Source: Rhabditoides inermis
Lineage: Eukaryota; Nematoda; Chromadorea; Rhabditida; Rhabditidae
DNA length: 64,000 bases
Assembly (NCBI GenBank): GCA_963966185.1
Contig: CAWZYM010000405.1
Location: forward strand, 686,001-750,000
Reading direction: 5' to 3'
The notes below the pieces were generated by a model that saw only the letters and a list, made by a program, of their open reading frames with translations, did not search any database and was not told the origin of the DNA. Position 1 is the stretch's first letter; every line of letters starts with the position of its first letter. The position numbers and the translations under genes were made by a program. Shown piece after piece: positions 14,401-25,700 of this stretch.

Positions 14401-14790
14401 CAATGAGATGCGACTTTGGATTTCGTCCGCCCCTGCGCTCATCGTCGACCACCATCTGACGTGATTAGAAAGCCTCGAACAGGCCCGCATAATTCCGCAT
14501 GTTGATCGCATTGAAAGTTTAAATAAGTGTGAGCGACAGGTTCCTTCAGAATTATCACTCTACACCATCACGATGAGATGCGACTTTGGATGTCGTCCGC
14601 CCCTGCGCTCATCGTCGACCACCATCTGACGTGAATAGAAAGCCTCGAACAGGCCCGCATAATTCCGCATGTTGATCGCATTGAAAATTTAAATAAGTGT
14701 GAGCGACAGGTTCCTTCAGAATTATCACTCTACACCATCACAATGAGATGCGACTTTGGATGTCGTCCGCCCCTGCGCTCATCGTCGACG
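10620..14790 (+). repeat. 14-monomer HOR (2,380-bp offset), two copies
   Basis: About 10620-12410 matches 13000-14790 at an offset of 2,380 bp (14 x 170). Shared markers are AGGTCCGCAT units, TTTCTTCAGA in a class A unit (11481 and 13861), CACGATGAG (near 12190 and 14570) and TTGAAAATTT (12301 and 14681). The match ends where the left copy has GTCGACC and the right copy has GTCGACG followed by a class C unit. The TGATCCCATT unit at 10081 also recurs 2,380 bp on at 12461, but next to different neighbours. Repeated exchange between misaligned units explains the mosaic. Confidence 0.82.
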
Positions 14791-15999
14791 ACCATCTGAC
14801 GTGAATAGAAAGCCCTGAACAGGCCCGCATATTGCTGCTCATTGATCGCATTGAAGATTTAGGTAAGTGTGAGCGACAGGTTCCTTCAGAATTATCACTC
14901 TATACCATCACAATGAGATGCGACTTTGGATTTCGTCCGCCCCTGCGCTCATCGTCGACCACCATCTGACGTGAATAGAAAGCCTCGAACAGGCCCGCAT
15001 AATTCCGCATGTTGATCGCATTGAAAGTTTAAATAAGTGTGAGCGACAGGTTCCTTCAGAATTATCACTCTACACCATCACAATGAGATGCGACTTTGGA
15101 TTTCGTCCGCCCCTGCGCTCATCGTCGACCACCATCTGACGTGATTAGAAAGCCTCGAACAGGCCCGCATAATTCCGCATGTTGATCGCATTGAAAGTTT
15201 AAATAAGTGTGAGCGACAGGTTCCTTCAGAATTTTCACTCTACACCATCACAATGAGATGCGACTTTGGATGTCGTCCGCCCCTGCGCTCATCGTCGACG
15301 ACCATCTGACGTGAATAGAAAGCCCTGAACAGGCCCGCATATTGCTGCTCATTGATCGCATTGAAGATTTAGGTAAGTGTGAGCGACAGGTTCCTTCAGA
15401 ATTATCACTCTATACCATCACAATGAGATGCGACTTTGGATTTCGTCCGCCCCTGCGCTCATCGTCGACCACCATCTGACGTGAATAGAAAGCCTCGAAC
15501 AGGCCCGCATAATTCCGCATGTTGATCGCATTGAAAGTTTAAATAAGTGTGAGCGACAGGTTCCTTCAGAATTATCACTCTACACCATCACAATGAGATG
15601 CGACTTTGGATTTCGTCCGCCCCTGCGCTCATCGTCGACCACCATCTGACGTGAATAGAAAGCCTCGAACAGGTTCGCATATTGCTGCTTGTTTATCGCA
15701 CTGAGGGTTTAATTAAGTGTGAGCGACAGGTTTCTTCAGAATTATCACTCTACACCATCACAATGAGATGCGACTTTGGATTTCGTCCGCCCCTGCGCTC
15801 ATCGTCGACCACCATCTGACGTGAATAGAAAGCCTCGAACAGGCCCGCATAATTCCGCATGTTGATCGCATTGAAAGTTTAAATAAGTGTGAGCGACAGG
15901 TTCCTTCAGAATTATCACTCTACACCATCACAATGAGATGCGACTTTGGATGTCGTCCGCCCCTGCGCTCATCGTCGACCACCATCTGACGTGATTAGA

Positions 16000-17600
16000 A
16001 AGCCTCGAACAGGCCCGCATAATTCCGCATGTTGATCGCATTGAAAGTTTAAATAAGTGTGAGCGACAGGTTCCTTCAGAATTATCACTCTACACCATCA
16101 CAATGAGATGCGACTTTGGATGTCGTCCGCCCCTGCGCTCATCGTCGACCACCATCTGACGTGATTAGAAAGCCTCGAACAGGCCCGCATATTTCTGCAT
16201 ATTGATCGCATTGAAGGTTTAAAAAAGTGTGAGCGACAGATTCCTTCAGAATTATCACTCTACACCATCACAATGAGATGCGACTTTGGATGTCGTCCTC
16301 CCCTGCGCTCATCGTCGACCACCATCTGACGTGAATAGAAAACCTCGAACAGGTCCGCATATTTCTGCATATTGATCGCATTAAAGGTTTAAAAAAGTGT
16401 GAGCGACAGGTTCCTTCAGAAATATCACTCTACACCATCACAATGAGATGCGACTTTGGATGTCGTCCGCCCCTGCGCTCATCGTCGACCACCATCTGAC
16501 GTGATTAGAAAGCCTCGAACAGGCCCGCATAATTCCGCATGTTGATCGCATTGAAAGTTTAAAAAAGTGTGAGCGACAGATTCCTTCAGAATTATCACTC
16601 TACACCATCACAATGAGATGCGACTTTGGATGTCGTCCTCCCCTGCGCTCATCGTCGACCACCATCTGACGTGAATAGAAAACCTCGAACAGGCCCGCAT
16701 ATTTCTGCATATTGATCGCATTAAAGGTTTATAAAAGTGTGAGCGACAGGTTCCTTCAGAATTATCACTCTACACCATCACAATGAGATGCGACTTTGGA
16801 TGTCGTCCGCCCCTGCGCTCATCGTCGACCACCATCTGACGTGATTAGAAAGCCTCGAACAGGCCCGCATATTTCTGCATATTGATCGCATTGAAGGTTT
16901 AAAAAAGTGTGAGCGACAGATTCCTTCAGAATTATCACTCTACACCATCACAATGAGATGCGACTTTGGATGTCGTCCTCCCCTGCGCTCATCGTCGACC
17001 ACCATCTGACGTGAATAGAAAACCTCGAACAGGTCCGCATATTTCTGCATATTGATCGCATTAAAGGTTTAAAAAAGTGTGAGCGACAGGTTCCTTCAGA
17101 AATATCACTCTACACCATCACAATGAGATGCGACTTTGGATGTCGTCCGCCCCTGCGCTCATCGTCGACCACCATCTGACGTGATTAGAAAGCCTCGAAC
17201 AGGCCCGCATAATTCCGCATGTTGATCGCATTGAAAGTTTAAATAAGTGTGAGCGACAGGTTCCTTCAGATTTATCACTCTATACCATCACAATGAGATG
17301 CGACTTTGGATTTCGTCCGCCCCTGCGCTCATCGTCGACCACCATCTGACGTGAATAGAAAGCCTCGAACAGGCCCGCATATTTCTGCATATTGATCGCA
17401 TTAAAGGTTTAAAAAAGTGTGAGCGACAGGTTCCTTCAGAATTATCACTCTACACTATCACAATGAGATGCGACTTTGGATGTCGTCCGCCCCTGCGCTC
17501 ATCGTCGACCACCATCTGACGTGATTAGAAAGCCTCGAACAGGCCCGCATAATTCCGCATGTTGATCGCATTGAAAGTTTAAATAAGTGTGAGCGACAGG
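16000..17600 (+). repeat. HOR block, copy 2 (partner at 9880-11480)
   Basis: Second copy of the nine- to ten-monomer block described at 9880-11480, 6,120 bp downstream. Upstream of it the register shifts by one monomer: the AGGTTCGCAT unit sits 5,950 bp (35 units) from its counterpart. One extra class A unit has therefore been gained here or lost in the other copy. Confidence 0.78.
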
Positions 17601-19610
17601 TTCCTTCAGAATTATCACTCTACACCATCACAATGAGATGCGACTTTGGATTTCGTCCGCCCCTGCGCTCATCGTCGACCACCATCTGACGTGAATAGAA
17701 AGCCTCGAACAGGCCCGCATAATTCCGCATGTTGATCGCATTGAAAGTTTAAATAAGTGTGAGCGACAGGTTCCTTCAGAATTATCACTCTACACCATCA
17801 CAATGAGATGCGACTTTGGATTTCGTCCGCCCCTGCGCTCATCGTCGACCACCATCTGACGTGAATAGAAAGCCTCGAACAGGCCCGCATAATTCCGCAT
17901 GTTGATCGCACTGAGGGTTTAATTAAGTGTGAGCGACAGGTTTCTTCAGAATTATCACTCTACACCATCACAATGAGATGCGACTTTGGATTTCGTCCGC
18001 CCCTGCGCTCATCGTCGACCACCATCTGACGTGAATAGAAAGCCTCGAACAGGCCCGCATAATTCCGCATGTTGATCGCATTGAAAGTTTAAATAAGTGT
18101 GAGCGACAGGTTCCTTCAGAATTATCACTCTACACCATCACAATGAGATGCGACTTTGGATTTCGTCCGCCCCTGCGCTCATCGTCGACCACCATCTGAC
18201 GTGATTAGAAAGCCTCGAACAGGCCCGCATAATTCCGCATGTTGATCGCATTTAAAGTTTAAATAAGTGTGAGCGACAGGTTCCTTCAGAATTATCACTC
18301 TACACCATCACGATGAGATGCGACTTTGGATGTCGTCCGCCCCTGCGCTCATCGTCGACCACCATCTGACGTGAATAGAAAGCCTCGAACAGGCCCGCAT
18401 AATTCCGCATGTTGATCGCATTGAAAATTTAAATAAGTGTGAGCGACAGGTTCCTTCAGAATTATCACTCTACACCATCACAATGAGATGCGACTTTGGA
18501 TGTCGTCCGCCCCTGCGCTCATCGTCGACGACCATCTGACGTGAATAGAAAGCCCTGAACAGGCCCGCATATTGCTGCTCATTGATCGCATTGAAGATTT
18601 AGGTAAGTGTGAGCGACAGGTTCCTTCAGAATTATCACTCTATACCATCACAATGAGATGCGACTTTGGATTTCGTCCGCCCCTGCGCTCATCGTCGACC
18701 ACCATCTGACGTGAATAGAAAGCCTCGAACAGGCCCGCATAATTCCGCATGTTGATCGCATTGAAAGTTTAAATAAGTGTGAGCGACAGGTTCCTTCAGA
18801 ATTATCACTCTACACCATCACAATGAGATGCGACTTTGGATTTCGTCCGCCCCTGCGCTCATCGTCGACCACCATCTGACGTGATTAGAAAGCCTCGAAC
18901 AGGCCCGCATAATTCCGCATGTTGATCGCATTGAAAGTTTAAATAAGTGTGAGCGACAGGTTCCTTCAGAATTTTCACTCTACACCATCACAATGAGATG
19001 CGACTTTGGATGTCGTCCGCCCCTGCGCTCATCGTCGACGACCATCTGACGTGAATAGAAAGCCCTGAACAGGCCCGCATATTGCTGCTCATTGATCGCA
19101 TTGAAGATTTAGGTAAGTGTGAGCGACAGGTTCCTTCAGAATTATCACTCTATACCATCACAATGAGATGCGACTTTGGATTTCGTCCGCCCCTGCGCTC
19201 ATCGTCGACCACCATCTGACGTGAATAGAAAGCCTCGAACAGGCCCGCATATTTCTGCATATTGATCGCATTAAAGGTTTAAAAAAGTGTGAGCGACAGG
19301 TTCCTTCAGAATTATCACTCTACACTATCACAATGAGATGCGACTTTGGATGTCGTCCGCCCCTGCGCTCATCGTCGACCACCATCTGACGTGATTAGAA
19401 AGCCTCGAACAGGCCCGCATAATTCCGCATGTTGATCGCATTGAAAGTTTAAATAAGTGTGAGCGACAGGTTCCTTCAGAATTATCACTCTACACCATCA
19501 CAATGAGATGCGACTTTGGATTTCGTCCGCCCCTGCGCTCATCGTCGACCACCATCTGACGTGAATAGAAAGCCTCGAACAGGCCCGCATATTGCTGCTT
19601 GTTGATCGCA

Positions 19611-22600
19611 CTGAGGGTTTAATTAAGTGTGAGCGACAGGTTTCTTCAGAATTATCACTCTACACCATCACAATGAGATGCGACTTTGGATTTCGTCCGC
19701 CCCTGCGCTCATCGTCGACCACCATCTGACGTGAATAGAATGCCTCGAACAGGCCCGCATAATTCCGCATGTTGATCGCATTGAAAGTTTAAATAAGTGT
19801 GAGCGACAGGTTCCTTCAGAATTATCACTCTACACCATCACAATGAGATGCGACTTTGGATTTCGTCCGCCCCTGCGCTCATCGTCGACCACCATCTGAC
19901 GTGAATAGAAAGCCTCGAACAGGTTCGCATATTGCTGCTTGTTTATCGCACTGAGGGTTTAATTAAGTGTGAGCGACAGGTTTCTTCAGAATTATCACTC
20001 TACACCATCACAATGAGATGCGACTTTGGATTTCGTCCGCCCCTGCGCTCATCGTCGACCACCATCTGACGTGAATAGAAAGCCTCGAACAGGCCCGCAT
20101 AATTCCGCATGTTGATCGCATTGAAAGTTTAAATAAGTGTGAGCGACAGGTTCCTTCAGAATTATCACTCTACACCATCACAATGAGATGCGACTTTGGA
20201 TGTCGTCCGCCCCTGCGCTCATCGTCGACCACCATCTGACGTGATTAGAAAGCCTCGAACAGGCCCGCATATTTCTGCATATTGATCGCATTGAAGGTTT
20301 AAAAAAGTGTGAGCGACAGATTCCTTCAGAATTATCACTCTACACCATCACAATGAGATGCGACTTTGGATGTCGTCCTCCCCTGCGCTCATCGTCGACC
20401 ACCATCTGACGTGAATAGAAAACCTCGAACAGGTCCGCATATTTCTGCATATTGATCGCATTAAAGGTTTAAAAAAGTGTGAGCGACAGGTTCCTTCAGA
20501 AATATCACTCTACACCATCACAATGAGATGCGACTTTGGATGTCGTCCGCCCCTGCGCTCATCGTCGACCACCATCTGACGTGATTAGAAAGCCTCGAAC
20601 AGGCCCGCATAATTCCGCATGTTGATCGCATTGAAAGTTTAAATAAGTGTGAGCGACAGGTTCCTTCAGATTTATCACTCTATACCATCACAATGAGATG
20701 CGACTTTGGATTTCGTCCGCCCCTGCGCTCATCGTCGACCACCATCTGACGTGAATAGAAAGCCTCGAACAGGCCCGCATATTTCTGCATATTGATCGCA
20801 TTAAAGGTTTAAAAAAGTGTGAGCGACAGGTTCCTTCAGAATTATCACTCTACACTATCACAATGAGATGCGACTTTGGATGTCGTCCGCCCCTGCGCTC
20901 ATCGTCGACCACCATCTGACGTGATTAGAAAGCCTCGAACAGGCCCGCATAATTCCGCATGTTGATCGCATTGAAAGTTTAAATAAGTGTGAGCGACAGG
21001 TTCCTTCAGAATTATCACTCTACACCATCACAATGAGATGCGACTTTGGATTTCGTCCGCCCCTGCGCTCATCGTCGACCACCATCTGACGTGAATAGAA
21101 AGCCTCGAACAGGTTCGCATATTGCTGCTTGTTTATCGCACTGAGGGTTTAATTAAGTGTGAGCGACAGGTTTCTTCAGAATTATCACTCTACACCATCA
21201 CAATGAGATGCGACTTTGGATTTCGTCCGCCCCTGCGCTCATCGTCGACCACCATCTGACGTGAATAGAAAGCCTCGAACAGGCCCGCATAATTCCGCAT
21301 GTTGATCGCATTGAAAGTTTAAATAAGTGTGAGCGACAGGTTCCTTCAGAATTATCACTCTACACCATCACAATGAGATGCGACTTTGGATTTCGTCCGC
21401 CCCTGCGCTCATCGTCGACCACCATCTGACGTGATTAGAAAGCCTCGAACAGGCCCGCATAATTCCGCATGTTGATCGCATTGAAAGTTTAAATAAGTGT
21501 GAGCGACAAGTTCCTTCAGAATTTTCACTCTACACCATCACAATGAGATGCGACTTTGGATGTCGTCCGCCCCTGCGCTCATCGTCGACGACCATCTGAC
21601 GTGAATAGAAAGCCCTGAACAGGCCCGCATATTGCTGCTCATTGATCGCATTGAAGATTTAGGTAAGTGTGAGCGACAGGTTCCTTCAGAATTATCACTC
21701 TATACCATCACAATGAGATGCGACTTTGGATTTCGTCCGCCCCTGCGCTCATCGTCGACCACCATCTGACGTGAATAGAAAGCCTCGAACAGGCCCGCAT
21801 ATTTCTGCATATTGATCGCATTAAAGGTTTAAAAAAGTGTGAGCGACAGGTTCCTTCAGAATTATCACTCTACACTATCACAATGAGATGCGACTTTGGA
21901 TGTCGTCCGCCCCTGCGCTCATCGTCGACCACCATCTGACGTGATTAGAAAGCCTCGAACAGGCCCGCATAATTCCGCATGTTGATCGCATTGAAAGTTT
22001 AAATAAGTGTGAGCGACAGGTTCCTTCAGAATTATCACTCTACACCATCACAATGAGATGCGACTTTGGATTTCGTCCGCCCCTGCGCTCATCGTCGACC
22101 ACCATCTGACGTGAATAGAAAGCCTCGAACAGGCCCGCATATTGCTGCTTGTTGATCGCACTGAGGGTTTAATTAAGTGTGAGCGACAGGTTTCTTCAGA
22201 ATTATCACTCTACACCATCACAATGAGATGCGACTTTGGATTTCGTCCGCCCCTGCGCTCATCGTCGACCACCATCTGACGTGAATAGAAAGCCTCGAAC
22301 AGGCCCGCATAATTCCGCATGTTGATCGCATTGAAAGTTTAAATAAGTGTGAGCGACAGGTTCCTTCAGAATTATCACTCTACACCATCACAATGAGATG
22401 CGACTTTGGATTTCGTCCGCCCCTGCGCTCATCGTCGACCACCATCTGACGTGATTAGAAAGCCTCGAACAGGCCCGCATAATTCCGCATGTTGATCGCA
22501 TTGAAAGTTTAAATAAGTGTGAGCGACAGGTTCCTTCAGAATTTTCACTCTACACCATCACAATGAGATGCGACTTTGGATGTCGTCCGCCCCTGCGCTC

Positions 22601-25600
22601 ATCGTCGACGACCATCTGACGTGAATAGAAAGCCCTGAACAGGCCCGCATATTGCTGCTCATTGATCGCATTGAAGATTTAGGTAAGTGTGAGCGACAGG
22701 TTCCTTCAGAATTATCACTCTATACCATCACAATGAGATGCGACTTTGGATTTCGTCCGCCCCTGCGCTCATCGTCGACCACCATCTGACGTGAATAGAA
22801 AGCCTCGAACAGGCCCGCATATTTCTGCATATTGATCGCATTAAAGGTTTAATTAAGTGTGAGCGACAGGTTTCTTCAGAATTATCACTCTACACCATCA
22901 CAATGAGATGCGACTTTGGATTTCGTCCGCCCCTGCGCTCATCGTCGACCACCATCTGACGTGAATAGAATGCCTCGAACAGGCCCGCATAATTCCGCAT
23001 GTTGATCGCATTGAAAGTTTAAATAAGTGTGAGCGACAGGTTCCTTCAGAATTATCACTCTACACCATCACAATGAGATGCGACTTTGGATTTCGTCCGC
23101 CCCTGCGCTCATCGTCGACCACCATCTGACGTGAATAGAAAGCCTCGAACAGGTTCGCATATTGCTGCTTGTTTATCGCACTGAGGGTTTAATTAAGTGT
23201 GAGCGACAGGTTTCTTCAGAATTATCACTCTACACCATCACAATGAGATGCGACTTTGGATTTCGTCCGCCCCTGCGCTCATCGTCGACCACCATCTGAC
23301 GTGAATAGAAAGCCTCGAACAGGCCCGCATAATTCCGCATGTTGATCGCATTGAAAGTTTAAATAAGTGTGAGCGACAGGTTCCTTCAGAATTATCACTC
23401 TACACCATCACAATGAGATGCGACTTTGGATGTCGTCCGCCCCTGCGCTCATCGTCGACCACCATCTGACGTGATTAGAAAGCCTCGAACAGGCCCGCAT
23501 ATTTCTGCATATTGATCGCATTGAAGGTTTAAAAAAGTGTGAGCGACAGATTCCTTCAGAATTATCACTCTACACCATCACAATGAGATGCGACTTTGGA
23601 TGTCGTCCTCCCCTGCGCTCATCGTCGACCACCATCTGACGTGAATAGAAAACCTCGAACAGGTCCGCATATTTCTGCATATTGATCGCATTAAAGGTTT
23701 AAAAAAGTGTGAGCGACAGGTTCCTTCAGAAATATCACTCTACACCATCACAATGAGATGCGACTTTGGATGTCGTCCGCCCCTGCGCTCATCGTCGACC
23801 ACCATCTGACGTGATTAGAAAGCCTCGAACAGGCCCGCATAATTCCGCATGTTGATCGCATTGAAAGTTTAAATAAGTGTGAGCGACAGGTTCCTTCAGA
23901 TTTATCACTCTATACCATCACAATGAGATGCGACTTTGGATTTCGTCCGCCCCTGCGCTCATCGTCGACCACCATCTGACGTGAATAGAAAGCCTCGAAC
24001 AGGCCCGCATATTTCTGCATATTGATCGCATTAAAGGTTTAAAAAAGTGTGAGCGACAGGTTCCTTCAGAATTATCACTCTACACTATCACAATGAGATG
24101 CGACTTTGGATGTCGTCCGCCCCTGCGCTCATCGTCGACCACCATCTGACGTGATTAGAAAGCCTCGAACAGGCCCGCATAATTCCGCATGTTGATCGCA
24201 TTGAAAGTTTAAATAAGTGTGAGCGACAGGTTCCTTCAGAATTATCACTCTACACCATCACAATGAGATGCGACTTTGGATTTCGTCCGCCCCTGCGCTC
24301 ATCGTCGACCACCATCTGACGTGAATAGAAAGCCTCGAACAGGTTCGCATATTGCTGCTTGTTTATCGCACTGAGGGTTTAATTAAGTGTGAGCGACAGG
24401 TTTCTTCAGAATTATCACTCTACACCATCACAATGAGATGCGACTTTGGATTTCGTCCGCCCCTGCGCTCATCGTCGACCACCATCTGACGTGAATAGAA
24501 AGCCTCGAACAGGCCCGCATAATTCCGCATGTTGATCGCATTGAAAGTTTAAATAAGTGTGAGCGACAGGTTCCTTCAGAATTATCACTCTACACCATCA
24601 CAATGAGATGCGACTTTGGATTTCGTCCGCCCCTGCGCTCATCGTCGACCACCATCTGACGTGATTAGAAAGCCTCGAACAGGCCCGCATAATTTCGCAT
24701 GTTGATCGCATTGAAAGTTTAAATAAGTGTGAGCGACAGGTTCCTTCAGAATTTTCACTCTACACCATCACAATGAGATGCGACTTTGGATGTCGTCCGC
24801 CCCTGCGCTCATCGTCGACGACCATCTGACGTGAATAGAAAGCCCTGAACAGGCCCGCATATTGCTGCTCATTGATCGCATTGAAGATTTAGGTAAGTGT
24901 GAGCGACAGGTTCCTTCAGAATTATCACTCTATACCATCACAATGAGATGCGACTTTGGATTTCGTCCGCCCCTGCGCTCATCGTCGACCACCATCTGAC
25001 GTGAATAGAAAGCCTCGAACAGGCCCGCATATTTCTGCATATTGATCGCATTAAAGGTTTAAAAAAGTGTGAGCGACAGGTTCCTTCAGAATTATCACTC
25101 TACACTATCACAATGAGATGCGACTTTGGATGTCGTCCGCCCCTGCGCTCATCGTCGACCACCATCTGACGTGATTAGAAAGCCTCGAACAGGCCCGCAT
25201 AATTCCGCATGTTGATCGCATTGAAAGTTTAAATAAGTGTGAGCGACAGGTTCCTTCAGAATTATCACTCTACACCATCACAATGAGATGCGACTTTGGA
25301 TTTCGTCCGCCCCTGCGCTCATCGTCGACCACCATCTGACGTGAATAGAAAGCCTCGAACAGGCCCGCATATTGCTGCTTGTTGATCGCACTGAGGGTTT
25401 AATTAAGTGTGAGCGACAGGTTTCTTCAGAATTATCACTCTACACCATCACAATGAGATGCGACTTTGGATTTCGTCCGCCCCTGCGCTCATCGTCGACC
25501 ACCATCTGACGTGAATAGAAAGCCTCGAACAGGCCCGCATAATTCCGCATGTTGATCGCATTGAAAGTTTAAATAAGTGTGAGCGACAGGTTCCTTCAGA

Positions 25601-25700
25601 ATTATCACTCTACACCATCACAATGAGATGCGACTTTGGATTTCGTCCGCCCCTGCGCTCATCGTCGACCACCATCTGACGTGATTAGAAAGCCTCGAAC
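19611..25700 (+). repeat. 19-monomer HOR duplication (3,230-bp offset)
   Basis: About 19611-22470 is repeated at 22841-25700, offset 3,230 bp (19 x 170). Checked markers all fall at the offset: GAATAGAATGCC (19741/22971), AGGTTCGCAT (19921/23151 and 21111/24341), AGGTCCGCAT (20431/23661) and TTTATCACTC (20671/23901). I saw only two differences over about 2.85 kb: GCGACAAG near 21501, and AATTTCGCAT near 24691. The left junction is a hybrid monomer at 22791-22960. Past about 25700 the copies diverge, so the right copy is not complete. Confidence 0.88.
22791..22960 (+). repeat. Hybrid D/B monomer at a duplication junction
   Basis: The first part is class D (CATATTTCTGCATATTG, then TTAAAGG). 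From about 22845-22851 it becomes class B (GGTTTAATTAAG followed by TTTCTTCAGA). No other unit in the window has this D-then-B pairing. It sits exactly where the second copy of the 3,230-bp block begins, so it records the crossover point, placed within about 10 bp. Confidence 0.85.

Larger units (their letters stand above)
6647..25680 (+). repeat. Satellite zone 2: class D-rich block without GTAT
   Basis: 112 monomers. Class D units (CATATTTCTGCATA with AAAAAAGTG or ATAAAAGTG) appear throughout this zone. Outside it I see only one, near 2219. No GTAT insertion occurs between 6572 and 26625, and the zone 1/3 marker run (GATATGCG, CGCCACTGCG, TTTAAACAAG) is absent. Further variants confined mainly to this zone are ATTTTCACTC in class A, GTCGACGACC at the unit end, and a class B derivative with AGGTTCGCAT and GTTTATCGC. 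The zone consists of overlapping near-identical blocks copied at whole-monomer offsets (510, 2,380, 3,230 and 6,120 bp). Confidence 0.85.
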
